Assembly: GCA_037039925.1 (NCBI GenBank)
Contig: JAXRKP010000424.1
Location: 106,001 to 170,000 of the forward strand
Direction of reading: 5' to 3'
From: Doris montereyensis
Taxonomy: Eukaryota; Mollusca; Gastropoda; Nudibranchia; Dorididae
DNA: 64,000 nt
Of the stretch, positions 63,061 to 64,000 are shown piece after piece; position 1 is the stretch's first letter; every line of letters begins with the position of its first letter. The notes below the pieces were generated by a model that was not told the DNA's origin, ran no database searches, and saw only the letters and a list, made by a program, of their open reading frames with translations. A program made the translations under genes and the position numbers.

Positions 63061-63925
63061 ATGTTGGTTTCCACTGGGTTGTCCAAGGCAAAATTGGTAT
63101 TGAAACAGTTGGTTTTTCACCGGGTTGTCCAAGGCAAAATTGGTATTGAAACAGTTGGTTTTCACTGGGTTGTCCAAGGCAAAATTGGTATTGAAACAGT
63201 TGGTTTCCACTGGGTTGTCCAAGGCAAAATTGGTATTGAAACAGTTGGTTTCCACTGGGTTGTCCAAGGCAAAATTGGTATTGAAACAGTTGGTTTCCAC
63301 TGGTTTGTCCAAGGCAAAATTGGTATTGAAACAGTTGGTTTGCACTGGGTTGTCCAAGGTAAAATTGGTATTGAAACAGTTGGTTTCCACTGGGTTGTCC
63401 AAGGCAAAATTGGTATTGAAACAGTCGGTTTCCACTGGGCTGTCCAAGGCAAAATTGGTATTGAAACAGTTGGTTTCCACTGGGTTGTCCAAGGCAAAAT
63501 TGGTATTGAAACAGTCGGTTTCCACTGGGTTGTCCAAGGCAAAATTGGTATTGAAATAGTCGGTTTCCATTGGGTTGTCCAAGGCAAAATTGGTATTGAA
63601 AGAGTTGGTTTCCACCGGGTTGTCCAAGGTAAAATTGGTATTGAAAGAGTTGGTTTCCACCGGGTTGTCCAAGGCAAAATTGGTATTGAAAGAGTTGGTT
63701 TCCACCGGGTTGTCCAAGGCAAAATTGGTATTGAAAGAGTTGGTTTCCACCGGGTTGTCCAAGGCAAAGTTGGTATTGAAAGAGTTGGTTTTCACCGGGT
63801 TGTCCAAGGCAAAATTGATATTGAAACAGTTGGTTTCCACCGGGTTGTCCAAGGCAAAATTGGTATTGAAACAGTCGGTTTCCACTGGGTTGTCCAAGAC
63901 AAAATTGGTATTGAAACAGTTGGTT
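63061..63925. repeat. 45-bp minisatellite, about 19 copies
   Basis: Unit GGTTGTCCAAGGCAAAATTG plus GTATTGAAACAGTTGGTTTC CACTG. Lies upstream (in transcript sense) of gene A's first exon in the window, so presumably intronic. Period 45 leaves frames open on both strands. Confidence 0.95.
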
Positions 63926-64000
63926 TTCAAAAGCACCAGTGCCGTCGTCTTCTTGGTAGGAATTCGACTTTTGCCAGACCTATATTATATCGACACTTTT

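Overview
Eukaryotic (animal) nuclear DNA, AT-rich and very repeat-dense. Genes are split by GT-AG introns. tRNA-headed SINEs, several degenerate endonuclease/reverse-transcriptase LINEs, TA-duplicating terminal-inverted-repeat elements and many mini/microsatellites fill the rest. The repeat mix and domain style suggest a lophotrochozoan, perhaps a gastropod mollusc; that is inference, as no taxon-specific gene was recognised.

Genes. Two paralogous genes lie head-to-tail on the minus strand. Gene A (62908 down to 45494; 5' end beyond the right edge) is rebuilt from ten exons with matching phases. It encodes three fibronectin-III-like domains, an Asp-rich juxtamembrane stretch, one transmembrane helix and a tail of about a dozen residues. 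Gene B (26485 down to 6613; 3' end not in the window) has a signal-peptide exon, two Cys-rich (EGF/EB-like) exons and the same FN3 exons as gene A, nearly all of identical length. Its last three exons (end of FN3 domain 3, TM) were not found in 1-6612. Gene B carries two 1-base coding deletions and gene A a G8 run that shifts frame, so pseudogene versus base-level assembly error is open.

Architecture. Most of gene B (about 8.95-25.5 kb) is repeated in opposite orientation at about 27.69-36.33 kb, giving a large imperfect palindrome around a 2.2-kb spacer that holds gene B's first exon. The right arm is a gutted copy: several segments with exons are missing, one 6-kb stretch is replaced by a retroelement fragment, and a Harbinger-like element has inserted (the left arm keeps the empty site).

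Layout: 0.2-6.6 kb repeats downstream of gene B, including a 27-bp minisatellite grown inside a LINE ORF; 6.6-26.5 kb gene B with SINEs, LINEs and a TIR element in its introns; 26.5-27.7 kb spacer/upstream region; 27.7-36.3 kb inverted copy; 36.3-39.6 kb LINE fragments; 39.6-45.4 kb mostly unassigned sequence plus a TIR element; 45.5-62.9 kb gene A, whose introns are packed with tandem arrays, one built from copies of gene A's own 5' splice site; 62.9-64 kb a 45-bp array in the next intron.
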